Assembly: GCF_023159225.1 (NCBI RefSeq)
Contig: NC_063172.1
Span: 58,710,828 to 58,774,827, forward strand
DNA: 64,000 nucleotides
Direction: 5' to 3'
Source: Perognathus longimembris pacificus
Taxonomy: Eukaryota; Chordata; Mammalia; Rodentia; Heteromyidae
Below are positions 35,483 through 47,596 of this stretch, in pieces. Under the pieces are notes generated by a model. That model did no database searches and was not told where the DNA came from. It was given only the letters and a program-made list of their open reading frames with translations. Position 1 is the stretch's first letter. Every line of letters starts with the position of its first letter. The position numbers were made by a program, and so were the translations under genes.

Positions 35483-37696
35483 GAGCACAGCAGTGGAAGA
35501 AATTTCATAGGAAACAGGATATGTTCCTGGTGTGGAGAAATAGGAAATTTTTCAGAAGCACGGCTTTTGAACACTTTTAAAGACATGTTTTGGAGCAAGA
35601 TCGTATGACATTTGTATAGAGATTTTGGTATGCTGCCAATGTGTGGAAAGAAACTCTCTTAGGAACATTGGGATCCAGGGTGTTGCTTGGTGAATGAAGC
35701 ACAGGGCTACAAAGTAGAAGCTAAATGGGGAACACAAAGTTCTCACAGACTCTTACAGCAGAAGCAAAGTTGAGCTTAAAGGGAGAGTAAGGGGCACTTG
35801 GCAAATCAAGCAATATAAAGGGGGCTCCTACCAGGCTGCTGCTGCCAGCAGAAAGGCAGGTTGGGGCTAATTATGGAAAGCCCCTCTCCCACTTAGGAGG
35901 TTGGTAGTGGAATCAAGACTGCTTCCTGCCTTTACTCATCTCTATGTGACCTGTTGGGACTGGAGAAGTGCTGAGTGAGGCAGGTACCTTCTGACTAGAA
36001 CAACTGTGATAAATGGCTCCAGATATTTGGGGTGTCATGTAGGAATAAGAACACCAACTTGAAAGGAATTCAGGAAATGTTACTTCTGCGCAGCAAGGCG
36101 AGCCATTAGCCCAAACCCTGCCCTGCAAGCTCTCAGAGCAGGCAGATCTGGGTCCCTCTGCCCAATCGACCTAACTCAGATTCACAATCTGTGCATGATT
36201 GACTAGCCTGAAGAGGTTAGGATGTTTTAATTACTCACACCCTCTGCTGCTTTCTAGAACAACTTAAGGTATGCCTTTATTACTCACATCCTCTGCTGCT
36301 TTCTTGCTGCTATTGTCTTAGCAGAATCATCAACAAGAGCTAAGCCACCAGAGCAAAGCCGGAACTCTTAAGCAACCAGCTTTAACAGAAAAGATGGCTG
36401 TTCATACACACAGCCTGTACACTCTGCTCTCTTTGTGCCTTTCTTAGGCCTTTGTAAAGATAATCACTCCTCATGCCCTGTCTTTTATCTTTTCCATTTA
36501 TCCAGAGGTTCCTCGTTCTCCCTCTCTTGCCTGTACTGGGATGGGTGCACAGAGGCCAGAGTACAGATACAGTAGGGCAGCCCTCTGCTTGCCTGGGGGT
36601 CCTGAGTTGGTACCGGACAAGTGGCTCCTGTACACAGTCTCAACTGAAGAGCTGATGTGTGCCCCTGTGCTCAGGATGACTTGTGGTTTTGACACATCAG
36701 GGCATAGGCATCTCCAATCAGTACTGTCAATGAAGTGAAACCCCGTGTCTCTAAGCTCTGGGCCAGGCAACTTCCCACTACTGCTTTTCTTAAGGATTCC
36801 ACACAGGTGGATTCCCTTCATTTCTCCCTACGGAAAGTTCTGTCACACAGCAGAACCTTGGATTGCCTTTCCTCCTCCCCCCGGCCCCTCCTCCTGGCTC
36901 AGGCTCCACTGCCATTCCAAGACCGGAGCCCATAGCCTCAAAAGTCTCTGCTTTTCTCCTGGCAAGCTTCAGCAGAGCATATCTCCAAGAAGGGTAATTT
37001 CCCTCCTAGATTTTTCTTTTGAATGCTGGAAAAAAATCTGATTTTATTCAAACAGTCGGAATATACTTATTACGGCCAGAAAAGCTGACCACAAAATATG
37101 CTCTGTCTCCAAGCAGTACCCTAGTGAGGCCTGAGACTTCTCTAAAGACTTCAATGCCTAGTGCATGGTTAGTTCTCAGTTATTATCTTCAATTGCTTCT
37201 TAAATGAATGTCCAAATAAATGAACCAATTAGTTGTATGCATCCAGGTGGAAGGGAGGTAGGGACCAGTAATTAGATGACAAGGACATTCTCACCTTGGC
37301 CGCTGCATCAAGGAAGGGCTGGTATACAGCTGTGTTCTCTGTACTTAGGCCAGAGGGCAGGTGGGAAGTTCCTCTGACTTAGGGATGAATAAGCAGAGCC
37401 TCCCAGGCAGGTGTGAAGCACAGGCTAAAGGACAACAGCATCTTCAGACATGTGTCTAGGAATCACTGGGCATTGCTACAGCAATGCGGGACTCTCTTGT
37501 CAGTCTCCACAGACAGAAACAGCTCATACCCAGGCCCTGCTCCTGCGAATTCCCACCTAGAAGACAAATGGATAATCAACAAACCAGCATCAATGATGAC
37601 ATGCGGATGGCAGACACCTAAAGCAAGCCAGATGCAGAAAGAGAACTCCTAGAGGATAAGCATTGGAGAACCCAGTGGCTACCATAATGAAGATTC
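35483..37696. other. Unique stretch, GC-richer at 36.4-37.0 kb
   Basis: No repeat family recognised in 2.2 kb. From about 36,400 to 36,960 GC content rises and frames of 60-107 codons overlap on both strands, none with a known domain. A pyrimidine-rich block ('CCTCCTCCCCCCGGCCCCTC') lies near 36,869. This is the part most worth testing for an unannotated exon or regulatory element. Confidence 0.4.
36231..36304 (+). repeat. 25-bp near-perfect direct repeat
   Basis: 'TTACTCACACCCTCTGCTGC' plus TTTCT at 36,231-36,255 recurs at 36,280-36,304 with one C-to-T change and a 49-bp offset. It is a local duplication. Confidence 0.9.
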
Positions 37697-37737
37697 TGTG
37701 TGAGTGTGAGTGTGTGTATGTGTGTGTCACACACACT
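37697..37737. repeat. GT-rich microsatellite at an antisense SINE tail
   Basis: Imperfect GT/GA units end in 'GTGTGTGTCACACACAC', a short palindrome. It abuts the 3' end of the antisense SINE that follows. Confidence 0.9.
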
Positions 37738-37960
37738 GGTTCTGAGACTTGAACTCAGGGCCTCAGTGCTGTTCTTTTGTCTTCCACTCAGGACAAGTAC
37801 TCCACTACTTGAGCCACAGCTCCTCTTTTGGCTTTTGGGTGATTAATTGAAATTCTATCAAATCTCACAAACTTTCCTGCCCGGGCTGCCTTTGATCTTC
37901 ACATCTCAGCCTCTTGAATAACTAGGATTCCAAGTGTGAGCCACTGCACCTGTCTATGCT
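37738..37960 (-). repeat. B1-Geo dimeric SINE, antisense
   Basis: Geo ('TTGAACTCAGGGCCTCAGTG'), linker 'GATTAATTGAAATTCTATCA', and B1 ending 'CAAGTGTGAGCCACTGCACC'. Both halves are present but diverged. Confidence 0.85.
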
Positions 37961-38800
37961 GAGCACCTTTGAGAGAATTAGCGGCAGCAGCGATGCATGG
38001 ACATCAGCCTTGGGTGTGACTCTTACGCACCCCACCTGCCCTTGCGGTGACTGTGCAAATGCTCCTCCCCACTCCCCAGTGCCAGTCAGCCCCACGCTCT
38101 GCCTCTGACATGAAGTAGGGGATCCTTTTCAAGGGCTTCAGCAATCTATACTTCCCAGATGCCCAAACGAAGAATAAGCCTATACCAATTAGAGATCCCT
38201 GAATCAAAATTGTTTGTCTAGAAAGTTCTAGAGAAGTCATCACTCTGACCCCTCCCAGTAGGGAGAGGAAGGGTCTACTTCATACCTTAGTTCTTCATTG
38301 CCCTGTGAGATTTCCCAGTAAGATTTATTTAACTCTGCTTCTAATAGTTTTGTCAGAAGCTAAACATTTCTTTTATTTTCTAAATACCACAATTAATAGA
38401 ATGAAGGAGCTTTGGCCTTTCCATCTACAGATCCCTGAGCAAGATTCATGTACCTATGCCAGGAAAGGCAGGATTTTACCTCTTGTCTGTGATGGGCTCA
38501 CACTCTTACTTGTACTGGGAAAATCTTACTGACTTATGGAATCACCTGGTACAGAAGCTAAGAATATTCACAGCAAAGCACTGAGTGAAATTCAATGAAC
38601 AAAGCAACAGATAGTCAAAGCACAAAAAAGGCAAAGAATTAAAACCATTTTTCTTGAATAGGACCCATTTGTTTCATGATAATACAGTCTCCTAACAAAA
38701 ACTCTATAGAGTTTATCTGTAGACTTCCATCAAGAATTGATAATTTATTAATGGAAGTTTAGGAGTCCACAGCTTTATTATTTTAAAGAATTATTTATTT
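37961..38800. other. Non-repetitive DNA
   Basis: No gene or repeat recognised. The 79-codon minus-strand frame (38,004-38,243) has one hydrophobic run but no family signature. Confidence 0.4.
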
Positions 38801-39045
38801 TAATTAATTTGTTTTGTTTTGTGTGTGTCTTCCTGGGGCTTGAACTGAGGACCTGCACACTGTTTCTAAGTGCTTCTGCTCAAAGCTAGTCCTCTACCAC
38901 TTGAGCTGTTGCTCCTCTTACGACTTTTTTGATTGTTAATTGGAGAAAACAGTCTCATTGGCTTTTTTGCTTCAAACTGTGATCCTCACATCTCAGCCTC
39001 TTGAGTTGCTAGAATTATAGGAATGTAAAACTAGTGCCTGGCTCT
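38801..39045 (-). repeat. B1-Geo dimeric SINE, antisense
   Basis: A GT-containing tail, Geo ('GGGGCTTGAACTGAGGACCT' to 'CCACTTGAGCTGTTGCTCC'), linker 'GATTGTTAATTGGAGAAAAC', and B1 to 'GTAAAACTAGTGCCTGGCTC'. Confidence 0.85.
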
Positions 39046-39581
39046 CAAAGTTTTATTTTTTTGTAATTATATTTGCTTGGAAACAATGTGGAGAGTAGAT
39101 TGAAGATCGTAGGAGAGTATATACAAATAATAAAAAAGTGACCAGTGTTGGTTCCCAGTAGGAATCAGTTATGAAGGAGAAAACCCAAAGGTCTTAAAAT
39201 TACAGTTTGAATATGAGATAGGCATAATTAATATAATATTGGTTGATGTTTCTGAAATTATATATACTTCAATGTTAAGTAACCTAATATTTTCATTGTA
39301 GCCATAAATATTTAGCAATGTGTTGTTCTTGGGTTTTCGGAATAGATAACATATATGCATAAAATGTGCCATGATAATATGTAATTTTAAATGTACCACC
39401 TCTATAAAGGGAATAAGTCAAGCTCCATTTCCCTCTTCTTCAGTCTGCAGTTCCCAAGTATCAGTACAGCACTACTGTATGCATTTCTAAATACAAAGTC
39501 AAAAGTTGGCAGGATTATAGGTCAGATAGAGTGTTGAGGTCAGAGTACTTTATGGTAAACAAAAAAGCTGTAAGTAAGTAA

Positions 39582-39826
39582 GCTGGGTACTGGTGGCTCA
39601 CACTTATAATCCTAGCTACTGAGAAGGCTGAGATCTAAAGGTCATGTTTTAAACAGCCTGGGCAGGAAAGTCTGTGAGACTCTTCCAATTAACTACCCAA
39701 GAAGCCAGAAGAGGAAATGTGAGTCGAGTTGTAGATTGTTAGCCTTGAGCAAAAAAGCTTAGAGACAGTACTCAGGCCCATAGTTCACGACCCAGGAGTG
39801 GCACAGAAAGGAGAGGGAAAAAAAGT
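39582..39826 (+). repeat. B1-Geo dimeric SINE
   Basis: B1 from 'GCTGGGTACTGGTGGCTCAC', linker 'CTTCCAATTAACTACCCAAG', Geo 'AAATGTGAGTCGAGTTGTAG' to 'CCCAGGAGTGGC'. Confidence 0.82.
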
Positions 39827-40129
39827 AGAATGTCTCAAACTGAGATTTGTTATTATTAGTTTAAAACTTTATTTTCTTAAAAGTCATACTTAGGAGACGT
39901 ATATTATTCTAAATCTTTTATTTGGATTTTCCTATCATTTAAACCTAGCATCTCTAAAAATCAGCCCTATTTTGGTATCAAACCTCAGAAAAGCCATATA
40001 CCTTGCTCCTATTCATGTAGCTACATTGATGTGAAACAGCAATTTGAGAATAAATTTTAAACAAAATTAAAATTGCTCTAAAGCACTTAATCTTCCCAGA
40101 GATGGAATATTTCTCTACCGTAGAGTCTT

Positions 40130-40490
40130 AATGAATTTAAGTGTATCTGTAAACTTGCTGACATTCTTGTCCACTAAGGGCTGGAGTGTCTTTTCTCTCC
40201 CCTAACATGAATGAGTCTTTGTGACTTTGTGGCATAATATGGTAGAATTATGTCTACTGTGTGACTTCCCAGGCTGGATGAGAAAAGGGCACTTACCTCC
40301 TAGTTTCTCACAGAAGAGCCCAAGCTCTCCTCATGTCCCAGGCAAGGCCCAGGCAAGTGAGAAGATGCATTTGGATGCTGATTGTCCTATAGTATATCCA
40401 AATACAGGTCTAGAACTCTGAGAAAACTAGCAAAGATAATGGGTTACTTATTGCAATTTTATCCACTGTTTTGGGCTGGAATATTATACA
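40130..40490 (+). repeat. Ancient mammalian repeat, unnamed
   Basis: 'TTTGTGACTTTGTGGCATAA', 'TATGGTAGAATTATGTCTAC', 'TGTGTGACTTCCCAGGCTGG' and 'CAGAAGAGCCCAAGCTCTCC' appear in the order of a common old mammalian interspersed repeat (LTR-like, 'GAATATGGCGGAAGTGATGC' type). I do not assign a family. Confidence 0.45.
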
Positions 40491-41518
40491 ACTTTATACA
40501 GTAAAACAATGGACAATTTAATAGAGACAGAATGAGGTCTTAAGTCAAATGGTACTTTTTTGCCCTTTATATGTTTTTTTTATCTGAACAGGTCCACATA
40601 GAGACATAATAACAATAATTTCATAGGATGTAAAATTGAATTGTGTTCATATTTCTATTATTAAAAAATAAATACTAATTACAACATTTATTTCTCATTC
40701 TTTGGCCCATTTATTTCTCCTCTTTGTCCTGAAGAGTATGTGTGCAGTTGATTCCCCTGGACAATGATAGATTTAGTGTTGCAGCTTCTCATTTGAGAGC
40801 TACTCTGCTCTCAACTGTGACTGTCGCCAGGGGCTGTGACTAACACTGCCCCAAAAGATCACTGCTGCATCAACAGTCATTTATTTCTTATGGAAGAGCT
40901 CAGGTTAGTGATGGTTGCAGTGAGCACTTGAAGAAGCTAAGTTAGTGCTTATAGGCTGAGCATCCTTTGCATGTACTCATTTAAAAATTATTACTATTAC
41001 TCAAATCTATGGGAAATGAAGTGCCAAAGGATTTTAAAGTTAGCCACTGAATCTGCTTCTGACCTCTTGGGATTTTGATGTTGCCTCATGCTTTTCCTGT
41101 GGACTGCATTCTTTCCTTAACCTATTGTCCATCTGGATTTCAGGGTGAAGCCCTGGGCTTTGGGAGCATGTCTTCATTGCTTTCTAGCCTCACATTTTAT
41201 TTTTCTTCCTAGACCACTATGAATGGAATGAGATAGATTTGAGCTGGATTTTCAGGAAACTAAGACAGAAACACAGACCAAGAGTAGATTGTCCAATCTC
41301 TCAATTTGCCACTTACATTTTCTTGGAAACTTTGGAAGCTTTTCACAGAGCCCTATGGTGTTGATTACATTACTTAAGATGTCTCTTATGTGCCTGAAAA
41401 GAAGGGTGTGAGGAAATGAAGGAATCTGGGACTTTTTGAAAGTGCTTCAGAATCTGTCTGGAATTATGAGTCATGATTCCCTCTCTGCTCCTTGGTTCTG
41501 TTCCTTTCTGTGCATCTG

Positions 41519-41520
<2 letters not shown>
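40491..41520. other. Non-repetitive DNA
   Basis: No repeat or exon recognised between the ancient repeat and the CA microsatellite. Confidence 0.4.
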
Positions 41521-41563
<43 letters not shown>

Positions 41564-41590
41564 AGTACTCTCTCTCTCTCTCTCTCTCTT
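41521..41590. repeat. (AC)20 and (TC)n compound microsatellite
   Basis: (AC)20 at 41,521-41,560, then GTGAGTACT, then a CT/TC tract to 41,589. Not attached to a recognisable SINE. Confidence 0.97.
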
Positions 41591-42289
41591 CCTCCTTTTT
41601 CCCATGTCACTGAAAATGCTGCAAACATCATTAGCTCTAGAGTCTTCCTAGCACCTTATTGAGAGTGGTTTTGACTCCTCTAGGATCCTGGTTTATCTCT
41701 ACAGACCAGCTATGGCTGACTTCTGGTGAGGACCATGAAGCCTTTAAAACCATTGATGTCAGCGTAGATGCTCATCACTTTGGAAAGCCAGTATTCATGT
41801 TATTCCTATACTTTTACAACTATTGGAGGCAAAGGGCTAACTGGGTAAACTGATGGTTTGGAGACCTAGTGACCCAGTGACCCAGATTCAAAAGCTTAGC
41901 TTGTCTCTATGTACAGCTCTAGCCCCTGTACAAAGGGAAGCTGCCAGGGTAGATGTGTGCATACAAGAGGCAATGAGCATCTTTGGCAAAAGACTTTCAA
42001 GAAGCTAATTGGAACTTCCTTCCTTCTTACCATTCTCATCAGTAAGCACAAGTTGTAGAAGATCGTGAAGCATCTGGTCTGTGTGGTCCCAAAGCACGTG
42101 CTTCTGATATGCACCTTGCTCTCCTGTCTCATCTGCCTTCATCAACATTCCTTAGTTCTCTTGGATGAATGTGGATGTCATTAGCTATGCACGCCAAGGG
42201 TAAGTGTGTGTTGGATTTTGGAAAAAGTAATCTTCAATAGAGAAGCCAAGAGGAATTACTTGAAAATGACTTGAAAAGTCACAATGCAG
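41591..42289. other. Non-repetitive DNA
   Basis: No recognised gene. The frames at 41,659-41,853 (+) and 41,896-42,132 (-) contain no known motif. A tandem 'GTGACCCA' pair lies near 41,870-41,883. Confidence 0.4.
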
Positions 42290-42990
42290 TAAAGCCACTT
42301 GTACCCCCATACTCACTGATGCACTATTTTCCAGAGCCAAGTTATGGAAACAGCCCATGCCCAGATGCCCTTCAGTAGATGAATACATCAAGCAAATGTG
42401 AGACATGTACATGTGGTGTATGCATGTGTGTTTGTGTGTTACTTATCCATCAGAAAGAATGATATTATGTCTTTTGCAGAGAAATAGTTGGGCCTGGAAA
42501 AAATATTTAAGTGAATTAAGTCAGGCTCAGAGAGACAAAGAACACAGTTTCTCTCATATATGGAAGTAACATTTGTGTTATACATATATTTGGAAACATA
42601 TGCAAGGTCACATGCAGTTATGCAAATTGCATTATATTATAGCATATTCAGGGGAGAATTCCAATGGCATAACTCCTTTTAACAACTAACTTACAGCTTA
42701 ACAGAATTAATACAATGGGAATAGAATTAGAACGCTGGGGGAATGAGGTCAAGGGGAGTGGAGGTAGACGAATGCAAAGAGAGAAGTTGGGAAAGTGCAG
42801 TCATAATATTCCATGTTTATATGTGAAAATGGAGCTAGGAAAATTGAGAGGATGTTTGAGCTTGGAACAGATGGAGGGAAATCAAGAATGGGGTGGCACT
42901 GTACTCATGCATTGTACTCATAAACTGACATATTGAATTGGAACTCCTTTGAATAACTGCTTAAAGAAAATAACCATAATATTTCCATAA
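42290..42990 (+). mobile_element. Older L1: ORF2 end and 3' UTR
   Basis: 'TATGGAAACAGCCCATGCCC' and 'CAGTAGATGAATACATCAAG' are the decayed ORF2 C-terminal region. 'GAGAGACAAAGAACACAG' to 'CATATATGGAAGTAAC' marks the start of the 3' UTR. A purine-rich, G-rich segment near 42,715-42,890 and the terminal 'GTACTCATAAACTGACATAT' and 'GAATAACTGCTTAAAGAAA' follow. The same 3' end recurs at 11.6, 61.5 and 62.9 kb and differs from the younger L1 3' UTRs. Confidence 0.75.
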
Positions 42991-43243
42991 TTAAAGTAGA
43001 GGTGGCCTTCCTAGTAAGGTGGACTTTGAATGGACTGATCTTCAATGTTAAAGTTAATGGATGCCAGAGGCTGCCCTCTGGTTTTATTTTAGGTTTTGTT
43101 TTACACTTGCTCAGAATCTAATTTGGGAAGAATTTTAGTTTATTTGTGGTCTTGTTGATATAGAGAATATTCTGTCAATATAGTCACCTGAGAAGTTTTC
43201 TTTACAGTGACCCTGGCCCGAACATTTCAGTTATGGGCTCGCC

Positions 43244-43675
43244 TGTTAATGTTAGTACTGCCTTACTGTGCCACGGGCCAGCCGAAGCACAAACAAGGAT
43301 TCCGAGGGGCAAGGGGGTTGATGATGAAGGAGATGGAGAGAAGGCTGATGGCACAACTCTGTTTATTTCAGCAAAAGCCTTTATTTATATACACTTTCTA
43401 TATTTGTCACAAGTTTGCATAATGCTGTCCTTGGACCCTCTGCTGGGAAAAGCACAGACAGCAGGCATCCATCCTTATTCTATTTCAATCAATCCATGTC
43501 TACCATGCCTCCCCAGAGAAGCCCCCAGGCCCTGAAGCTGAAAGAAGCACTTCCCCAAGATGAAAGGGCAAACCTATGCAGCCCGGAGGGCGCTCACACC
43601 CTGCCAGCGCCTGGCACCTCATGGTCTGCAACATTACTGCACACATCAGCAATGAAGCAATGAAAATGATGAGCA
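43244..43675 (-). mobile_element. ERV class II-type solo LTR, antisense
   Basis: On the minus strand 'TATATAAATAAAGGC' near 43,390 combines TATA-like and AATAAA motifs. 'GAAATAAACAGAGTTG' near 43,365 gives a second AATAAA, and the element ends 'GGCCCGTGGCACAGTAAGGC' followed by 'AGTACTAACA'. This layout and terminus resemble betaretrovirus-like (IAP/ERVK) LTRs. On the plus strand the copy starts TGTTA at 43,244 or 43,250. The other end near 43,675 is not resolved, and no internal gene or second LTR was seen. Frames of 71-100 codons across it are LTR readings. Confidence 0.6.
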
Positions 43676-45230
43676 CTCAGAAGCAACTGACAGTTTCCTA
43701 ATCTACACCCCTTCCCAACTGCCATTTACAAATTAGTGTACTGTGTAGACTCTCATTTTACTTTATCCTACCCAAACTGTTACCCAGAAACCTAAAAGTA
43801 CCTGGAATGAACCACATAATAAATTAAGCAACTCTGAAGGCTGATCTTAGAGGTCCTGCTTTGGGAGGGTACCTAGAGGAGGAGGAGGAAGACAGAGGCC
43901 TACATCTCTTGGTGTGGTAAAGCCTCCTGTTTTACCACAGGATCTAGCAGTAGATCAATTTTCTTTATACTCCACTGAACACCAAATACTGTCTTCCATG
44001 AAGCTGACTCATTTCTCCAACTCTGAGTACCACCTACTCACATAGGAATGATTTTATGCAGCCTCCTCATCATGAGTCGTATTTATATGTGCTCTGACAA
44101 TATTGCTGATTCCTTTTTTTAATGAGTTTAAATAGACATCTCAAGATGAAGTATTTGCCTTAGCAACACATATGCCAATGAACCTCCTACACACCTTAGA
44201 TTTCATACTGTTTTTATGTGCGTATCTGAAATTAAATGCTGCCTGTTCTTTTGAAAATATCTTCCTTAGTTTAAAAGCTCTATGACCTCTTCACTCAACA
44301 AACATACATCAGAATTCTGTGACTGTAGTATATTATGTGGCTGACACATTTGTCCACTGAAATGTTCCTAGGTCTACTACAGTAGCTCTTTCTGCCTTCC
44401 ATTGCACCTATGACAGTCTTCCTTCCTTCTTCCTGCCCTGGGTTTCTGGTTGTATATACAAAGACTCATCTCCAAGCATTTCTTTTCTAGAATCCTCTTT
44501 CCTGACTCCTTTCCTGAACAATTTTTCCAGGCAGATGTGCTACCAAAGTCATTTTCATAATCTTATACAACCTGGAATGTGAATTGTCTTCTAGACCTTG
44601 TCAACCTGAGTCTGTAGGATCTGTGACTGATAGGCAACTTGTCAGACTTCTGCTAAGTTTTGGTGACCATGACTTTATCTTTTAAGACATAAACCACAGG
44701 TTCTATGTGAGGAAACTACTTCTAGACTCTGCTCAAATTCAAGTAACGACATGAGGAAAACCTTAGAAATTTAGAAGCAGTCCTTATTTTTCATTAATTT
44801 ATTTACTCAGAATTCAAAGTGGATGGATCTGAAGGTGATCTGGCTGCGACATCTGTGACCTCATTGATCTCTACGGTTGATTCAGTCGAACTGACTTGGT
44901 AGGCGGGTGTCCCCTTCCTCCCTCACCGCTCCACGTGTGTCCCTCCCAAAGCTGTGTGAAGAGGACAGCCATGCCCAATAGAGGAGGACCAGCTGTCAGT
45001 CAAGGGTATATGGGTAGCTGCGCTCCAAACAAGCTCTCATAGTAGACAAAAATATCTGTTAAACCTAAGTCAAAGAGTCAATTGGTTGAAATGATTAGTG
45101 CAATTAAACTCATAACTAAAATCACTGCCACCATGTGATATAACCCACAGATTAAATAAAACTGCTGGTGCTGTTTTGTTTTTTAATTACTTACGTAATA
45201 AATAGATATGTATATTATTCATAAAGATGG
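43676..45230. other. Non-repetitive DNA
   Basis: 1.5 kb without recognised genes or repeats. Confidence 0.4.
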
Positions 45231-45292
45231 AAGCAAGAGAGAGAGGGAAGGATGGAAAGAGAAAGGGAAGGAAGGAAAAGAAAAGGAGAGAG
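45231..45292 (+). repeat. Purine-rich (GA/GGAAA) flank of the GGAA repeat
   Basis: All-purine imperfect units lead into the perfect GGAA tract. Confidence 0.85.
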
Positions 45293-45364
45293 GGAAGGAA
45301 GGAAGGAAGGAAGGAAGGAAGGAAGGAAGGAAGGAAGGAAGGAAGGAAGGAAGGAAGGAAGGAA
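45293..45364 (+). repeat. (GGAA)18 microsatellite
   Basis: Eighteen exact GGAA units (72 bp). GGAA is the core of ETS-factor sites, so long arrays can bind ETS proteins. No promoter is apparent beside it. The 'KEGR' and 'FLPS' frames on both strands are translations of this array. Confidence 0.99.
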
Positions 45365-45632
45365 GATAGCCTACATTCTTCCATCATGGACAATTCTCTG
45401 TTAAATCTGGTAGCCAGCCACATGTTGCTTACTTGATGGCAGAGGCTATCACTGGAGAAAGAAGAACATAACAGATTCTTTGGCTTCCTTTTAGTCTGAG
45501 AAAAAGTAAACAAAAGTCAACTAAAGACTGCTCTCTGTGCTCAGATGTATTATGTAGCCAACCTTTAGAAGCTAGCTACAAATCCTGATTATAAAGCCAT
45601 TTGGAACATCAAAAGTGCTGTTCAAGCTGCCA

Positions 45633-45700
45633 TACATATGAAACTGTAACCCCCTTGTGCATTACTTTGACAATACATAAGTAATTATTCAGAAAAAAGT
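45633..45700 (+). mobile_element. L1 3'-terminal fragment
   Basis: 'AAACTGTAACCCCCTTGTGC' and 'ATTACTTTGACAATACATAA' match the ends of the L1 copies at 47.3 and 54.9 kb. Only the last ~65 bp are present. Confidence 0.65.
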
Positions 45701-46369
45701 GCTGTTCAAGAATTGTAAACACGTCTATAAGAAAGAATAAAGGCAGTAGAGATAAACAAAGAATATTACATGCATATATGGAAATATCACACCAAGCCCT
45801 CCCATGTATAATTAATATTTGGTAATGAAGAAGAATACTGCTATTTTGATTAAATATAGAAAAATAATCATTCCTGTCTTTAGTTACTTGTATAGCCCAT
45901 CTGTTTTCTGAGGGGTTTTTTTCTCCCTCTTGAACAACTCTGTTAAGATTGGCTATGAAAATCTCATCATTTTACCCCTGGAAAAGATAGATTTTACAAT
46001 TTCTAATTTAAACCAGTAGGATTTTATACATTTGCTATCCTTCATCCATTAAATCTCCATAGAAATTGGAAAGATTCTCATCTTTGGCATCAAGAAGTCT
46101 AAAAATGCATGCAAATTCAGGAGTCACTATGAATAAAAGTTGTAAAAAGTGTGATGAGATGCAAATTTCGATCTTGTATAATAGGCCAAGAACATCCAAG
46201 AAGGTACTGGGAAGGCTGAACTTGACCTTCACATGTCTAACTTTGCAATCATAATATCTAATCAACAACTTCTTTTCACTAAAACTGTCATATTTTATTT
46301 TTAAGTATTTTAGTATCTCAGATATATATCTCACAATAAAATTGCCATGATTCAAGCAAAAGAAAACAT
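45701..46369. other. Non-repetitive DNA
   Basis: No gene recognised. The 106-codon minus-strand frame (46,035-46,355) is overlapped by a plus-strand frame and has no motif. Confidence 0.4.
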
Positions 46370-46540
46370 TTCTCCAGGTGCAGGTAGCTTATTCCTGTAA
46401 TCCTAACTACTCAGGGGCTGAGATATTCAGGATTGTGGTTCAATTGCTCCCTGAGTGGGAATTAGCTACCAAAAAAAACACAAAACAAAACAACAAAAAC
46501 AGAAGTGGGACTGTGGCTCAAGTGTGTAATCACCAACTTC
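46370..46540 (+). repeat. B1-Geo SINE, internally deleted
   Basis: B1 from 'CAGGTGCAGGTAGCTTATTC', an A-rich middle (CAAAACAAAACAAC), then the beginning of Geo ('AGAAGTGGGACTGTGGCTCA') where it stops. Confidence 0.7.
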
Positions 46541-46627
46541 ATACCACCAAGTTAGTGTACTGAATCTGTTTCGAGTATTACCTGCTTATACGTAGTTTAC
46601 AAGTTGGAGCTTCAAAATCCATGCTTT

Positions 46628-47316
46628 AGAAAACAGATCAAGAAAATGTGGTACATATTCACAATGGAATTCTATGCATCTATTAGAAGGAATGACTAAT
46701 CCCCATTCCTGAGGAAATGGAAGATTTGGAAAAAATCATACTAAGTGAAGTAAGCCAGACCCAAAGAAACATAGACTGTATGGTTTCCCTCATTGGAAAC
46801 AATTAGTACTTGTCTAGAATAGTCCTAGCAGAGGAGCACAATAGCTCAATAGCAATGTATATATGATCACATAAGATGATCCTAAGTGAAATGAACTACA
46901 GGGTTTGGAAATAAGTGCTTTATCTTTGATGTTGTTATTTCCAATATACCCTATGAAATTATGGCATTTTTTTTCTCTTTTTTTCCCCACACTTTTACCC
47001 CTGTGGTCATGGTAACTGATTTTGATACAATGGGTATTGTATATATGTTTATCAGAACTAGAGAAGGGGAAGACCAAAATGGAAAGAAAAAGGATAAAAG
47101 GTGAACCAGTGCAACAGCAATACTTACAAGACAATATTCTGTAAAGCAACTGTACATCTCAGGGTAGGGGAAGGAGGGAACTGGAGAGGGGTAGTTGGGA
47201 GAAAAACAAGGGAGGAGGTAAAAAGCTTGATAAGAAACGTGCTCACTGCTTTACATATGTAAGACGTCTGTACATTACTTTGACAATAAGATAAATTTAA
47301 AACAAAGAAAACAGAT
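46628..47316 (+). mobile_element. 5'-truncated L1 with 11-bp target duplication
   Basis: The insert is about 46,639-47,305. 'AGAAAACAGAT' lies at 46,628-46,638 and 47,306-47,316. It starts in the ORF2 C-terminal codons (reading 'KKMWYIFTMEF'), with further in-frame stops. The 3' UTR carries 'TGGGTATTGTATATATGTTT', the unexpanded form of the microsatellite site seen at 54.7 kb, and it ends 'CATTACTTTGACAATAAG'. The 111- and 69-codon minus-strand frames are antisense L1. Confidence 0.88.
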
Positions 47317-47596
47317 GAGTGAATGAATGACAAAAGATAACCTCTATTGTTCTGTAGTAGGCATCATAAGCAATTAAGCCCTACTATCATTTGAAACTGT
47401 TAGGTATGCTTACATCCCAAGGTAAAATGAAATTCCTAAGCCACAGGCATTGGAATGGCTGGGATCCTGCATTTAGGAGAAGTGTGACTCTTCGAAGGGA
47501 GCACATCTGACAGTGATAGGCCATGTCCTCTAATTCTCCATCCACTGCTCCTCTCTGCTGCTGAGGGTTATGGAGGTGAAAGACCTCACAGTCTTT

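Noticed and set aside
43207..43663. Three overlapping 71-100 codon plus-strand frames
   Set aside because: They cross the antisense ERV LTR; there is no retroviral or host domain.
44150..44190. 'GCAACACATATGCCAATG' as a U6 snRNA remnant
   Set aside because: Only the first few bases resemble U6; the rest of the gene is absent.
45227..45513. Repetitive 'KEGR' and 'FLPS' proteins on both strands
   Set aside because: Products of translating the (GGAA)18 array.
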